The notes under the pieces: generated by a model
What the model saw: the letters and a program-made list of their open reading frames with translations, nothing else
What the model was told of the DNA's origin: nothing
The model's database searches: none
NCBI GenBank assembly: GCA_027484025.1
Contig: JAIXTI010000222.1
Coordinates: 1-34,025 of the forward strand
Source: a bacterium
Lineage (GTDB): Bacteria; Gemmatimonadota; Gemmatimonadetes; Gemmatimonadales; Gemmatimonadaceae
Reading direction: 5' to 3'
Length of the DNA stretch: 34,025 nt
In this document: positions 1-10,959 of the stretch, in pieces
Layout of the letters: every line of letters starts with the position of its first letter
Numbering within the stretch: position 1 is the stretch's first letter
Made by a program: the position numbers and the translations under genes

Positions 1-1482
1 CTGCAGCACAGGCTGCGGCACAATACCGAGATACAGAATGGCGACGGCAAAGACACTCATCACGACCTTTTCGCGCCCCGACAGATCGGCCAGGGCAAGG
101 TTGTCCTGCCCGTCGAGGCGACCAAACAACAGGAGCTGCAGCGCGCGGAGACCGTAGGCCGCCGCGAAGATCACGCCGCTCGTGGCGATGATGGCCATGA
201 ACGGGAGCTCGGCGTAGGTCCCCAGCAACACGAGGAACTCACCCACAAAGCCGTTCGTGCCCGGCAACGCCACGGTCGACAGCATGACGAGCGTGAGCAT
301 GACGCTGAACCACGGGACGACCTTCGCAATCCCGCCGTAGGATGACATATCGGTGCTGCCCGTACGGTCTTCGAGCATACCAGCCAATAGGAACAGTGCG
401 CTGGTGCTGATCCCGCTGCTCACCATACTGACGACAGCCCCCTGTACACTCTGCTGCGTGAGCGCAAAGCTGCCGAGCATGATGAACCCCAAATGACTGA
501 TGGAGCTGTACGAAATCATGCGCTTGAAGTCGCGCTGTGTCGTGGCAAGCAGCGCGCCGTACACGATTGCCACGACTGACAGCACGAGAATGGTGCCCCG
601 CACCGCCTCGTTGGTCGCCGCCGCTGGAAACAACGGAATCGCGAAGCGCAGGATGGCGTATGCCCCGACCTTGAGGCCGAGGGTCACGGCCGCAAACGTT
701 GGCGCCGCCCCCTGCGCGTCCGGCAACCACGTGTGAAACGGAACAAGCGCCGACTTCACGGCGAAGGCGGTGAAGAACGCCAAGAACATCAGCAACTGCG
801 TTTGCGGTGTCAGCGTGATCTCGCGCAGGGTGTCGAGATGCAACGAGGTGCCGCCTCCCACATTCCACAGGGCGATGATGGCCACCAGCATGAGCAGTGA
901 ACCCACCAACGTGAACAGCACGTAGCGCAGGCTCGCGCGTGACGTGCCCGCCGCTCCCCACACCCCGACCAGCAGGTACGTGGGAATGAGCATCAGTTCC
1001 CAGGCGAGATAGAAGAGCAAGAGGTCGAGCGTCACGAACACGCCGACCAGTCCCGAGGTCAGCAACAGCGCCAGGGCGCCAAAGGCAGGCGTCCGGACGG
1101 TGACGTTGTTCCACGAGCCGAGGAGCGCGAGCGGAGCGACGACGGCCGTGAGCACCACCATCGGCAGCGACAGTCCATCGACGCCGACACTGAAGGTCGC
1201 ACCGAGATCGGTGAGCCATGGGAGGTCGACGCGCGCCTGCCAACCGGTACCCCCCGCGTCGTACACGCCCCACAGCGCCAGCGCGAGAACGGCCTCCACC
1301 ACGAGGGCGCCGAGCGTGAGTACCCGCGCATCTGGACCTCCAGAGGGCGCTTCGACTCCACTCTCATCGCGCGCGACATCACGTCCGAGCACGCGCACGA
1401 GCAGCGCGGCCACGATGGGCCACAGCAACATCGCCGGAAGCACCCAGCGATCGAAATTCAGAGACAACAGGAAATCGCGCAT
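1..1482 (-). CDS. nuoM: NADH-quinone oxidoreductase subunit M (3' end cut by window edge)
   Basis: This is an antiporter-like proton-pumping membrane subunit of respiratory complex I. Reading the minus strand from the ATG at 1482 gives 494 residues with no stop before the window edge. The usual length is about 500, so only the extreme C-terminus is missing. Key channel residues are visible: Glu162 in AWELMLIPTYLL, Lys243 in AVKSALVPFHTWLPDA, Lys271 in LGLKVGAYAILRF and Glu415 in GTNGFVGEFLVLLG. The family loop PDAHxEAPT reads PDAQGAAPT here (255-262), and the usual Asn-His before GISTxALF reads Ser-Ser (355-356), so two common histidines are replaced. It starts 3 bases after the nuoL stop. 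The identity is secure from order and motifs; nuoN presumably follows outside the window. Confidence 0.95.
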   Translation of the reverse strand, partial: MRDFLLSLNFDRWVLPAMLLWPIVAALLVRVLGRDVARDESGVEAPSGGPDARVLTLGALVVEAVLALALWGVYDAGGTGWQARVDLPWLTDLGATFSVGVDGLSLPMVVLTAVVAPLALLGSWNNVTVRTPAFGALALLLTSGLVGVFVTLDLLLFYLAWELMLIPTYLLVGVWGAAGTSRASLRYVLFTLVGSLLMLVAIIALWNVGGGTSLHLDTLREITLTPQTQLLMFLAFFTAFAVKSALVPFHTWLPDAQGAAPTFAAVTLGLKVGAYAILRFAIPLFPAAATNEAVRGTILVLSVVAIVYGALLATTQRDFKRMISYSSISHLGFIMLGSFALTQQSVQGAVVSMVSSGISTSALFLLAGMLEDRTGSTDMSSYGGIAKVVPWFSVMLTLVMLSTVALPGTNGFVGEFLVLLGTYAELPFMAIIATSGVIFAAAYGLRALQLLLFGRLDGQDNLALADLSGREKVVMSVFAVAILYLGIVPQPVLQ

Positions 1483-1485
1483 GGG

Positions 1486-3509
<2,024 letters not shown>

Positions 3510-3513
<4 letters not shown>

Positions 3514-3803
3514 CCGCGGAGGGTCCGGAGGTTCGAGACGTCCACCGTGCCGAAGTGCCGGAAGATCGAGATGATGATCGCCAGGCCGACGGCCGCTTCT
3601 GCGGCAGCGATCGTCATGACCATGACGACGAACACCTGACCGGTCACGTTGTGCATCTTGGCAAAGGCCACGAAGCTGAGGTTCACGGCGTTCAGCATGA
3701 GCTCAGCGCACATGAACAGAATGATGGCGTTGCGACGCGTGAGGACGCCGACGAGGCCGATCACAAAAAGAATCGCCGACACGATAAGCGCTTCGGTAAT
3801 CAT
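3510..3803 (-). CDS. nuoK: NADH-quinone oxidoreductase subunit K
   Basis: This small membrane subunit of complex I (97 residues, family about 100) has three predicted transmembrane helices, near residues 2-21, 27-48 and 57-82. The two buried glutamates typical of NuoK are present: Glu34 in [14 protein letters not shown] and Glu69 in [13 protein letters not shown]. They form part of the chain of ionisable residues that links the quinone site to the antiporter subunits. Both ends overlap neighbours by the four-base ATGA arrangement (nuoJ upstream, nuoL downstream), so translation is probably coupled. Confidence 0.97.
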
Positions 3804-4306
3804 GCCTGCACCCGTTTTTTGGCCAGCAGCACCGCGCCAACGACTGCCACGAGGAGCACAAGACTCGTCAGTTCGAACGCCACGAGATAGTCAGTGAAGA
3901 GCGACGCGGCTACCGGCTCCACCACGTTGTCCAGCGCCGGCGCCGATTCGACACGCGGCAGTTTGTTGCGCTGCGCCACGAGGAGATTGGCCAGCAACGC
4001 GATGCCGACCAGACCGGCCCCAAGCCGCGCACCGAGGCTCCGGAGATCGGTCAGTTCGCTGTGCCCCAGATTGAGGAGCATGACCACGAACACGAAGACC
4101 ACCATGATGGCACCGGCGTAGACCAGTACCTGAATGGCGCCGATGAACGGGGCATCGAGCATCACGAAAAGTCCCGACAGCGCGAACATCACGTTCACGA
4201 GCCACAGCGCCGCCGGCACCGGGTTCTTGCGCGTGACGAACAGCAGCGCCGAGACGATGGCCAACAACGAAAAGAGGTAAAACTGGAACTCGAAGAAGCT
4301 GTTCAT
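3800..4306 (-). CDS. nuoJ: NADH-quinone oxidoreductase subunit J
   Basis: This is the complex I membrane subunit J, 168 residues with five hydrophobic segments. The start is the ATG at 4306 ([18 protein letters not shown]), which overlaps the nuoI stop as ATGA. The open frame extends upstream to 4663, but that part is out-of-frame translation of nuoI. The conserved third helix is recognisable as [20 protein letters not shown] (about 79-98), containing the Tyr-Ala-Gly segment that forms the pi-bulge in known structures. The last helix ends in a basic tail, KKRVQA. NuoJ sits between the quinone-binding NuoH and the NuoK/NuoN part of the arm. Confidence 0.96.
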   Translation of the reverse strand: MNSFFEFQFYLFSLLAIVSALLFVTRKNPVPAALWLVNVMFALSGLFVMLDAPFIGAIQVLVYAGAIMVVFVFVVMLLNLGHSELTDLRSLGARLGAGLVGIALLANLLVAQRNKLPRVESAPALDNVVEPVAASLFTDYLVAFELTSLVLLVAVVGAVLLAKKRVQA

Positions 4307-4800
4307 TCGCCCTTCGGGTCCGCAGGGTCCCACAGCTCGCTCACCGGATGCGTCTGCGCCATCAGTCGCTCGAGGTCGTACACGAACGAGGCCCGATCGT
4401 ACTCCGAGTTCTCGTAGTGGCGCCCCACGTGAATGGCCTCTTCGGGGCACACCTCCTGGCAGTACCCGCAGAAGATGCACCGAAACTCGTCGATCTCGAA
4501 CACGATCGGGTAGCGGTTCCCCTGCTCGTCTTCCCCAGGCGTCAGCTTGATGCAGTTGGCCGGGCACACCGTGGGGCACAATCCGCACGCGACGCACTTG
4601 GCCTTGCCGTCTTCCGTGGTCAGCATGCGGTGCGTGCCGCGCCAACGCGGCGAGAGGTCCCACTTGGTCTCGGGATACTCCATCGTGACCTTGTGCGGGT
4701 CGACGAGGTGCTTGAGCGTCACGGCCATCCCCTTGAGCGTCGCGCGCACGTAGCTCACGCGCTCGAGCGGACGCTCCATGACCTTGATTCCGATTGCCAT
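4303..4800 (-). CDS. nuoI: NADH-quinone oxidoreductase subunit I (2x[4Fe-4S] ferredoxin-like)
   Basis: This is the cytoplasmic-arm subunit (TYKY homologue, 165 residues) that carries clusters N6a and N6b and passes electrons from NuoG towards NuoB. Both ligand sets are intact: Cys69, 72, 75 and 79 (CVACGLCPTVCP) and Cys108, 111, 114 and 118 (CIFCGYCQEVCP). The N-terminal 30 residues form the amphipathic anchor usual for the family. The ATG at 4800 overlaps the nuoH stop by one base (TGATG). The C-terminus (residues 130-165) follows the second cluster with an acidic, non-cluster tail. Confidence 0.97.
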   Translation of the reverse strand: MAIGIKVMERPLERVSYVRATLKGMAVTLKHLVDPHKVTMEYPETKWDLSPRWRGTHRMLTTEDGKAKCVACGLCPTVCPANCIKLTPGEDEQGNRYPIVFEIDEFRCIFCGYCQEVCPEEAIHVGRHYENSEYDRASFVYDLERLMAQTHPVSELWDPADPKGE

Positions 4801-6176
4801 CAGTTTCCTCCTTCCGCCGTCAACGACGGGGCGGCGATCGCCACCGGCGATGTCAGGTCGGCACGCGGGCGTCCCGCGGCCAATTCACTACGTGACAAGT
4901 CCAGCCCGCGGGCGCGCAACCGCTCGAGATCGAGGGGAGCAACACGCGCACTCGCCGGGCTGATGAGTTTGCCGCGATCGAGCCACCACAGCAGGAACGC
5001 GATGAGCATCACGTTGAGCGCCAGTAGCGCCAGCGAGAAGAGTGGACCGCGCGCGACGCCGAGCATGTCGAGCCCCAGCGTGGCCGTTGCGATGATCACG
5101 ATGTATGCCAACGCCACCGGGAGCATCACGCTCCACCCCAGTGACATCAACTGGTCGTAGCGGAAACGCGGCAACGTCCAGCGTACCCACATGAATACGA
5201 AGATGAAGAAGCCGACCTTGCTGATCATCATCAGCGTCGTGGCGAGCGTCTTCAGCACGGTGTACGGCGCTTCGTTGTCCCACTGCGTGAACGGGATGTC
5301 CCAGCCACCGAAGAACATCACGGCGGTCAATCCACTGACCGTGAGCATGTTCGCATACTCGGCGATGAAGAACATGGAGAACTTCATGCCGCTGTACTCG
5401 GTGTGATATCCCGCGACGAGTTCCGACTCCGCCTCGGGCAGGTCGAAGGGCAAGCGGTTGGTCTCCGCGAAGGCCGCCACGAGAAACGTGAACCAGGCCA
5501 CCGTCAGCGACAGTACATTCCAACCCATGGACGACTGCTGCTGTACAATGGCGCCAAGCGACACGTTGCCGGCAAGCAGCAGCACCGGAATGGTGGACAT
5601 CCCCATCGCGATTTCATAGGAGATCATCTGCGCACTCGAACGCAGGCCGCCCAGGAACGCGTACTTGTTGTTGGAGGACCATCCGGCGAGCACGATGCCG
5701 TACACCCCGAGCGAGGACACCGCGAGGGTGAACAGGAAGCCGACGGGAAGTGGCGCGATGGCCAGATCGATCAGTCCCCATGGCGTAGGCAGCGGTGCGC
5801 CGAACGGCAGTACGGCCCATGTCATCATGGCGGGAATGAAGGCCAGTGCCGGAGCGATGATGAAGAGCCACTTGTCCGCAAACGGCGGATTGGTCTCTTC
5901 CTTCATGAAGTTCTTGATGCCGTCGGCGACGGGCTGCAGGATGCCGCCGGGACCGGCGCGATTGGGGCCGCGTCGATCCTGAAACCATGCCGCCAGCTTT
6001 CGCTCCACCAGCGTCAGCAGCGCCACCGTCACGAGATAAATCCCGAAGAACACGAGAATCTTGATGACGCTCGCGGCGACGAACGTACCGATTGCTTCTG
6101 GCGCGACCTGCGGATTGGCCCGCGGAAAAAGCGTAGCCAGGTCGAGCGCGTTCAACACGGCCAAGGGCAGCGTCAT
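4800..6176 (-). CDS. nuoH: NADH-quinone oxidoreductase subunit H, with C-terminal extension
   Basis: This is the quinone-chamber membrane subunit of complex I. Family motifs are clear: the loop GPNRAGPGGILQPVADGIK (70-88) and AETNRLPFDLPEAESELVAG (237-256) with its cluster of acidic residues, followed by the EYSGMKF segment. At 458 residues it is far longer than the common 320-365. After the usual final helix (about 350-368) there is one more hydrophobic stretch (about 378-398) and then a soluble, Arg/Ala-rich tail of about 60 residues (400-458). The ATG overlaps the nuoG stop (ATGA). The core assignment is certain; the function of the tail is unknown. Confidence 0.97.
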   Translation of the reverse strand: MTLPLAVLNALDLATLFPRANPQVAPEAIGTFVAASVIKILVFFGIYLVTVALLTLVERKLAAWFQDRRGPNRAGPGGILQPVADGIKNFMKEETNPPFADKWLFIIAPALAFIPAMMTWAVLPFGAPLPTPWGLIDLAIAPLPVGFLFTLAVSSLGVYGIVLAGWSSNNKYAFLGGLRSSAQMISYEIAMGMSTIPVLLLAGNVSLGAIVQQQSSMGWNVLSLTVAWFTFLVAAFAETNRLPFDLPEAESELVAGYHTEYSGMKFSMFFIAEYANMLTVSGLTAVMFFGGWDIPFTQWDNEAPYTVLKTLATTLMMISKVGFFIFVFMWVRWTLPRFRYDQLMSLGWSVMLPVALAYIVIIATATLGLDMLGVARGPLFSLALLALNVMLIAFLLWWLDRGKLISPASARVAPLDLERLRARGLDLSRSELAAGRPRADLTSPVAIAAPSLTAEGGN

Positions 6177-7753
6177 GCGCTCACCCCGGCTGCCGCTTCA
6201 ACACCCTGCTCCAACACGGGCAATCCGCGCAGCCCCAGCGCTTCGTACTCGAGACCGGCGAACGCCGGCTGAGAGGCCGCGAGCGCGGTAAACACTTCGG
6301 ACGGCAGGAAGTACTGACCATTGCCACCGGCCGCCTCGACCAGATCGGCCAACACGTACCAGGTCGGCCGGGCCACGCCGGGGGCGGTACGCGCCTGCAG
6401 GAAGCGCTGTACGCGCCCACGCAGGTTCGTAAACGTCCCTTCTTCTTCGATGGTCGTCGTGATGGGCAATACCACGGTCGCCGACTGCGCCGCGACGGCA
6501 GGGAGGGTCGTGCCGATGTAGACGAGCGACGACAGCCCCGGGAGATCGGCCGCCGACACGTCGTCGAGGGCATCACCAACGACAAGCAAGGCGTCGCCCA
6601 GTCGCGACGCGTCCGCCACCGTCTCCACTTCGGAAAACCCGAGCAGACGGGCGCCGGTGGCGTTCGCCGCACGCTCAGCTCGGAGGGCGAGGTCGGGCGC
6701 GCCCGGGAGCGGCACCACATCGCCGCGCACGACGCGGAACGTCCCCCGCCCCTTCAGCTGCGCGACCAGTTGCTGCAACAGAAACAACGCTTCGTTCGAC
6801 AGATTGGGCGACGCCAACACGGTGACGCGAGTCCCGCTCAGGGCACGCACGCCAGCAGCAATCGCATCTTCCCAGTCGGCAATGGCGAGGGCGCCGTGCT
6901 GGCGCACCATCGGCTGGTCCGCACGATCACGTCGAGCGAAGTCGCGATACGTCTGACGCCCGACCTCGCACATGTAATACTGGTTCACCGCGTCGTTGGG
7001 ACGTGGCTTGAGACGAACCGGCACGTTGTCACGCGTTTCGGCGACCGCATTGCACCCCTGACTGCAACCGGTGCAAATGGTGGGCGCCCGATCGAGCTCC
7101 CACGCGCGTGCCTTGTTGAGGAAATCCTTGCTGAGCAAGGCGCCAACCGGGCACAAGTCAATGACGTTGCCAGCCCACGGATTCGTCAGGTCGTGACCTT
7201 CCGCCTTGCCGATGAACGCCCGGTCGCCGCGCTCGGACACGTTGAGCACCGGCTCCTGTGCCACGTCGCCCATGAAACGCACGCACCGCGTACAGAGAAT
7301 GCACCGGTTCTGCACGTACAGCACATCGCCGCCGAAATCTTCGACGGGATTGAAGCGCTTCGGCTCACGATAGCGTGAATCGGCACGCCCTTCGGCAAAG
7401 GTGTAGTCCTGCAACTCACACTCGCCCGCCTGATCGCAGATCGGGCAGTCGAGCGGGTGATTGATGAGCAGGAATTCCAAGACGCCCTTGCGCGCGTCGA
7501 GCGCCTTGGGCGAGTGGACGTGTACGACCTGCCCTTCCATGACCGTGGTGGCGCACGCCGGCGCCAACTTCGGCATCTTCTCCACTTCGACCAGACACAT
7601 GCGGCACACGCCGGCCACCGGGAGACCCGGGTGGTAGCAGTAATGCGGCACGAGTACACCGGCGGTCTTCGCCGCTTCCAGAATCGACATCCCGTCCGGA
7701 ACCGTGACCGGACGACCTTCGATCGTGAGCGACACCATCTTCACGTCAGCCAT
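6173..7753 (-). CDS. nuoG: NADH-quinone oxidoreductase subunit G (short form)
   Basis: This is the electron-relay subunit of the complex I peripheral arm, 526 residues. Ligands in order are: [2Fe-2S] N1b at Cys39, 50, 53 and 67; N5 at His99, Cys103, 106 and 112; N4 at Cys151, 154, 157 and 201; and a complete CX2CX3CX27C set at Cys227, 230, 234 and 262 that matches the off-path cluster N7 of E. coli and Thermus. The remaining C-terminal part (about 263-526) is a shortened molybdopterin-oxidoreductase-like domain; many bacterial NuoG proteins exceed 680 residues. The start is the ATG at 7753, where MADVKMVSLTIEG begins the fold and a GAGGGG ribosome site lies just upstream. It follows nuoF by 7 bases. 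Confidence 0.96.
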   Translation of the reverse strand: MADVKMVSLTIEGRPVTVPDGMSILEAAKTAGVLVPHYCYHPGLPVAGVCRMCLVEVEKMPKLAPACATTVMEGQVVHVHSPKALDARKGVLEFLLINHPLDCPICDQAGECELQDYTFAEGRADSRYREPKRFNPVEDFGGDVLYVQNRCILCTRCVRFMGDVAQEPVLNVSERGDRAFIGKAEGHDLTNPWAGNVIDLCPVGALLSKDFLNKARAWELDRAPTICTGCSQGCNAVAETRDNVPVRLKPRPNDAVNQYYMCEVGRQTYRDFARRDRADQPMVRQHGALAIADWEDAIAAGVRALSGTRVTVLASPNLSNEALFLLQQLVAQLKGRGTFRVVRGDVVPLPGAPDLALRAERAANATGARLLGFSEVETVADASRLGDALLVVGDALDDVSAADLPGLSSLVYIGTTLPAVAAQSATVVLPITTTIEEEGTFTNLRGRVQRFLQARTAPGVARPTWYVLADLVEAAGGNGQYFLPSEVFTALAASQPAFAGLEYEALGLRGLPVLEQGVEAAAGVSA

Positions 7754-7760
7754 TGTCCCC

Positions 7761-9089
7761 TCACGCCGCCGAGGCGCGGAACGCCCCGGGAACGGTAACC
7801 ATCGACGGATTCGCCGCGATCTTCGCCTCGAACTCGTGCCGGAACTTCTTGAGACCGGACACCACCGGCGTCGCGCACGAGTCACTCAACACACAGATCG
7901 TCTTGCCGCTCATGCCATCGGCAACGGACAACAGCGTATCGAGATCTTCCATCGTGCCCTGATTGTCGCGAATACGCTCCATGATGCGCGTGATCCACGC
8001 CGTGCCTTCGCGGCACTGTGAGCACTGTGCGCAGCTCTCATGTGCATAAAAGCGCGTCAGGCGCGCAATCTGACGGACCATGCACTGCCGATCGTCGAAT
8101 ACGATCGCCCCCCCGGAACCGAGCATCGTTCCCGCAGCGACCATCCCCTCATAATCCATGATCGCGCCTTCGGCTTCTTCGCGCGTCAGAATCGGGACCG
8201 AGGAGCCGCCGGGGATGACGGCCTTGATCTGCCGACCCGGCAGCGGACCGCCGCACAGTTCGTAGAGGAAATCCTTGAACGGAAAGCCGAGGGCGACTTC
8301 GTAGTTGCCCGGACGCGTGATGTTGCCGCATACCGAGAACAACTTGGTGCCGATGCTCTTGGGGTTGTCCGGGCGCCCGAATTGCTTGTACCACTCCGCA
8401 CCATGCTTGATGATGTACGGGACGGTGGTAAGCGTCTCCACGTTGTTGATCGTGGTGGGCTTGCCGAACAACCCGGCGACGGCCGGGAACGGCGGCTTGA
8501 TGCGCGGGTTACCGCGCCGCCCTTCGAGCGAATTCATGAGCGCCGTTTCTTCGCCGCAGATGTACGCCCCGGCACCGCGGTGCACGTGGACGTCCACGCG
8601 CTTTCCACTACCCATCGCGTTCGCCCCAAGAATACCGGCGGCATAGGCCTCTTCCACCGCCTTGGTCACGCGGGCGTACGGTTCGGTGAACTCGCCGCGA
8701 ATGTAGATGTACGCCGTTTCCGCGTAGATCGTATGCGCGCCCAGCGCGACACCTTCCACCAAGCCATGCGGGGTCCAGCGCATGATCTCGCGATCCTTGA
8801 ACGTACCCGGTTCGGATTCGTCCGCGTTGCAGCAAAGATAGTGCGTCTTGCCATCGGGCTTCATGAAGGACCACTTCATGCCCGTCGGGAATCCAGCGCC
8901 GCCGCGACCGCGCAGCCCGGAATCCTTTACGATCGTCTGCAGTTCCTGCGGGTCGGTAAAGAGCGCCTTCTCGAGGGCTTCATACCCACCACGGGCACGC
9001 CACCCACCGAGGGTGCGCGCCTCGGGATCGCCGAAATACTTGGAGAGAATCGGCGTTTCACGCGGATGGGACGGATGCGGGTACCCCAT
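7761..9089 (-). CDS. nuoF: NADH-quinone oxidoreductase subunit F (NADH/FMN-binding)
   Basis: This subunit oxidises NADH: it binds NADH and FMN and holds cluster N3. It has 442 residues, the usual size. The glycine-rich nucleotide loop GLRGRGGAGFPTG is at 58-70, the FMN/NADH segment with YICGEETALMNSLEG is at 176-190, and the cluster ligands are Cys353, 356 and 359 (SCAQCSQCREG) plus Cys399 in GKTICVLSDSC. The start at 9089 (MGYPHPSHPRETPIL) overlaps the nuoE stop by one base (TAATG), with a GGAG about 13 bases upstream. An open frame continues to 9194 but is nuoE read in another frame. Confidence 0.97.
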   Translation of the reverse strand: MGYPHPSHPRETPILSKYFGDPEARTLGGWRARGGYEALEKALFTDPQELQTIVKDSGLRGRGGAGFPTGMKWSFMKPDGKTHYLCCNADESEPGTFKDREIMRWTPHGLVEGVALGAHTIYAETAYIYIRGEFTEPYARVTKAVEEAYAAGILGANAMGSGKRVDVHVHRGAGAYICGEETALMNSLEGRRGNPRIKPPFPAVAGLFGKPTTINNVETLTTVPYIIKHGAEWYKQFGRPDNPKSIGTKLFSVCGNITRPGNYEVALGFPFKDFLYELCGGPLPGRQIKAVIPGGSSVPILTREEAEGAIMDYEGMVAAGTMLGSGGAIVFDDRQCMVRQIARLTRFYAHESCAQCSQCREGTAWITRIMERIRDNQGTMEDLDTLLSVADGMSGKTICVLSDSCATPVVSGLKKFRHEFEAKIAANPSMVTVPGAFRASAA

Positions 9090-9640
9090 TACTTCAGCTC
9101 CGACAGAACGCGCGGCACCGACTCCGGGGTCACGGATTCGATGAAGTCGTTGTTGATCATGACCGGCGTGGCAAAGCCACAGGCGCCGAGGCACTCCACC
9201 TCGATGACGGTATACTTGCCATCTGGGCTCGTGAGTCCGAGGTCGCCGCAGCCGGTGTGTTCGAGGAAACTCTTCACCACATCTTCAGCACCGCAGATGT
9301 TGCACGGCGTCGTTGTGCACACCTGAATGAAATGGCGCCCCACGGGATGCTGGTGATACATGGTGTAGAAGCTGACGACGCCCTTGATGTACGCCGGCGT
9401 GATCTCGAGGAGCGATGCGATCTCTTCGATCCCCTTGTCGCTCACCCAGCCGCGCGCGTCCTGCAGCATCCACAGCGCTGGCAGCAACGCCGCCTGCTTG
9501 GTGGGATAGCGCGACAGAATCGTGTCGAGCTGCGTGCGCGCTTCGCCGACGAACACGGGTTCGTGCGGCTCGTCGTGATGATGACCATGCGGTGGGGCGG
9601 CGACGAGCGCGCCTCCACTGGCAGATGGGCCGTGACTCAC
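9089..9640 (-). CDS. nuoE: NADH-quinone oxidoreductase subunit E ([2Fe-2S] N1a)
   Basis: This thioredoxin-like [2Fe-2S] subunit of complex I has 183 residues. The cluster ligands are Cys108 and 113 (QVCTTTPCNICG) and Cys150 and 154 (VECLGACGFATPV). I chose the GTG at 9640: it gives a GTGA overlap with the nuoD stop, and a GGGAGA ribosome site lies 9 bases upstream (9650-9655 on the plus strand). There is no ATG between it and the conserved core. The first 28 residues are non-conserved and contain a histidine-rich patch, HGHHHDEPHEP (18-28), which could bind metal or simply be linker. The open frame to 9844 is an out-of-frame reading of nuoD. Confidence 0.95.
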   Translation of the reverse strand: MSHGPSASGGALVAAPPHGHHHDEPHEPVFVGEARTQLDTILSRYPTKQAALLPALWMLQDARGWVSDKGIEEIASLLEITPAYIKGVVSFYTMYHQHPVGRHFIQVCTTTPCNICGAEDVVKSFLEHTGCGDLGLTSPDGKYTVIEVECLGACGFATPVMINNDFIESVTPESVPRVLSELK

Positions 9641-10959
9641 CGGTCGATTTCTCCCATCACGATGTCGATGCTGGCGTTGATGGCAATCACGTCGGAAAGC
9701 AGATGACCTTCCACCATACGGGGGATGGCCGAGAGGTTTACGAAGGAAGGCGGCCGAATGCGCCAACGCACCGGCTTGGAACTGCCGTCGCTGACGAAGT
9801 AGTAGCCCTTCTCGCCCTTGGGGCTTTCGACGGGCACGTAACACTCGCCAGCGGGCGGACGCGGCCCTTCCATCACGAGCTTGAAGTGGTGGATCATGCT
9901 TTCCATCTCACTCGTCGCCTTGTGCTTGGGAGGCAGAATGAGACGTGGGTCGTCGATGTTGATGGGGCCGTCCGGCAGGCGACGCAGCGCTTGCTCCAGG
10001 ATGCGCACGCTCTGGCGCATCTCCTCGACGCGCACGAGAAAACGATCGTACACGTCCCCTTGTGTGCCGACCGGTACCTCGAAGTCGTACGTCTCGTAGT
10101 CGAGGTACGGGAAATCCTTCCGCACATCGTACGCCACGCCCGACGCCCGCAGCATCGGCCCGGACAAACCGGCGTTGACCGCTTCTTGCGCGTTCATCGC
10201 ACCAAGGCCCACCGTACGCCCGGCCCAGATGGCGTTGGTCTCGAGCATGCCGACGGACTCTTCGAGCGTCTTGGGGAATCCCTTGAGGAACGCCCGCAGA
10301 CCATCGAGCCACCCGTCCGGAATATCCGCCGCCATGCCGCCTACGCGTGTGGCGGTCGTGGTCAGTCGCGCACCCACCCACCCTTCAAGCAGGTTGTATA
10401 CGTTCTCGCGCTCCTGATACAGCCACAGGAACGGCGTGAACGCGCCGATGTCCACCGACGTCGTGCCGAGCCACACCAGATGCGAGATGATGCGCGACAG
10501 CTCCATGAGAATGACGCGCAGTACCTTGGTCCGCTCCGTCATCCCTACGCCGAACAACCGCTCCGCGCCCAGTACGAACGCGACGTTGTTGCCCGGCGAA
10601 TTGAGATAATCCTCGCGGTCCGTCCACGGGATGATCTGATTGTACTGACGGTACTCGCCGATCTTTTCGAAGCCGCAGTGCAGATACCCGATGTGCGGGA
10701 TGCAGCGCACGACGGTTTCGCCATCGAGCTCCAGTACCAGTCGCAACACGCCATGCGTTGCGGGGTGCTGAGGGCCGATGTTGATGAGCATATGGTCGGC
10801 TTCGAGCTCAGGCTCGGCCGTTTGCATCGCGAGTGCCGACGGTGCGTCAACAGCCAGCGCGCGTCCGCCCTGCGCGGTGAGTGCCGCGCGCAGCGGCTGC
10901 CCCTGCGCGTCGAGGCCGCTGGTGCCGAGCGCTACTTCGATGGTACGACGCGCGCTCAT
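9637..10959 (-). CDS. nuoD: NADH-quinone oxidoreductase subunit D (49-kDa, quinone site)
   Basis: This hydrogenase-like subunit forms the quinone reduction site with NuoB and NuoH. It has 440 residues. The signature GPQHPATHGVLRLVLELDGE runs from 62 to 81 and holds the family's conserved histidines (His65, His69), and the segment PWTDREDYLN (111-120) follows. The first 55 residues are Ala/Gly-rich, are not part of the conserved fold and make the protein somewhat longer than the common 390-420. The ATG at 10959 overlaps the nuoC stop (ATGA). An internal Met at residue 45 or 57 is an alternative start, but the overlap favours the upstream one. Confidence 0.96.
   Translation of the reverse strand: MSARRTIEVALGTSGLDAQGQPLRAALTAQGGRALAVDAPSALAMQTAEPELEADHMLINIGPQHPATHGVLRLVLELDGETVVRCIPHIGYLHCGFEKIGEYRQYNQIIPWTDREDYLNSPGNNVAFVLGAERLFGVGMTERTKVLRVILMELSRIISHLVWLGTTSVDIGAFTPFLWLYQERENVYNLLEGWVGARLTTTATRVGGMAADIPDGWLDGLRAFLKGFPKTLEESVGMLETNAIWAGRTVGLGAMNAQEAVNAGLSGPMLRASGVAYDVRKDFPYLDYETYDFEVPVGTQGDVYDRFLVRVEEMRQSVRILEQALRRLPDGPINIDDPRLILPPKHKATSEMESMIHHFKLVMEGPRPPAGECYVPVESPKGEKGYYFVSDGSSKPVRWRIRPPSFVNLSAIPRMVEGHLLSDVIAINASIDIVMGEIDR

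Noticed and set aside
239..1273. 344-codon open frame on the minus strand inside nuoM
   Set aside because: It is read in a different frame from nuoM, is rich in Arg, Gly and His, and shows no family motif; the nuoM frame has all complex I motifs.
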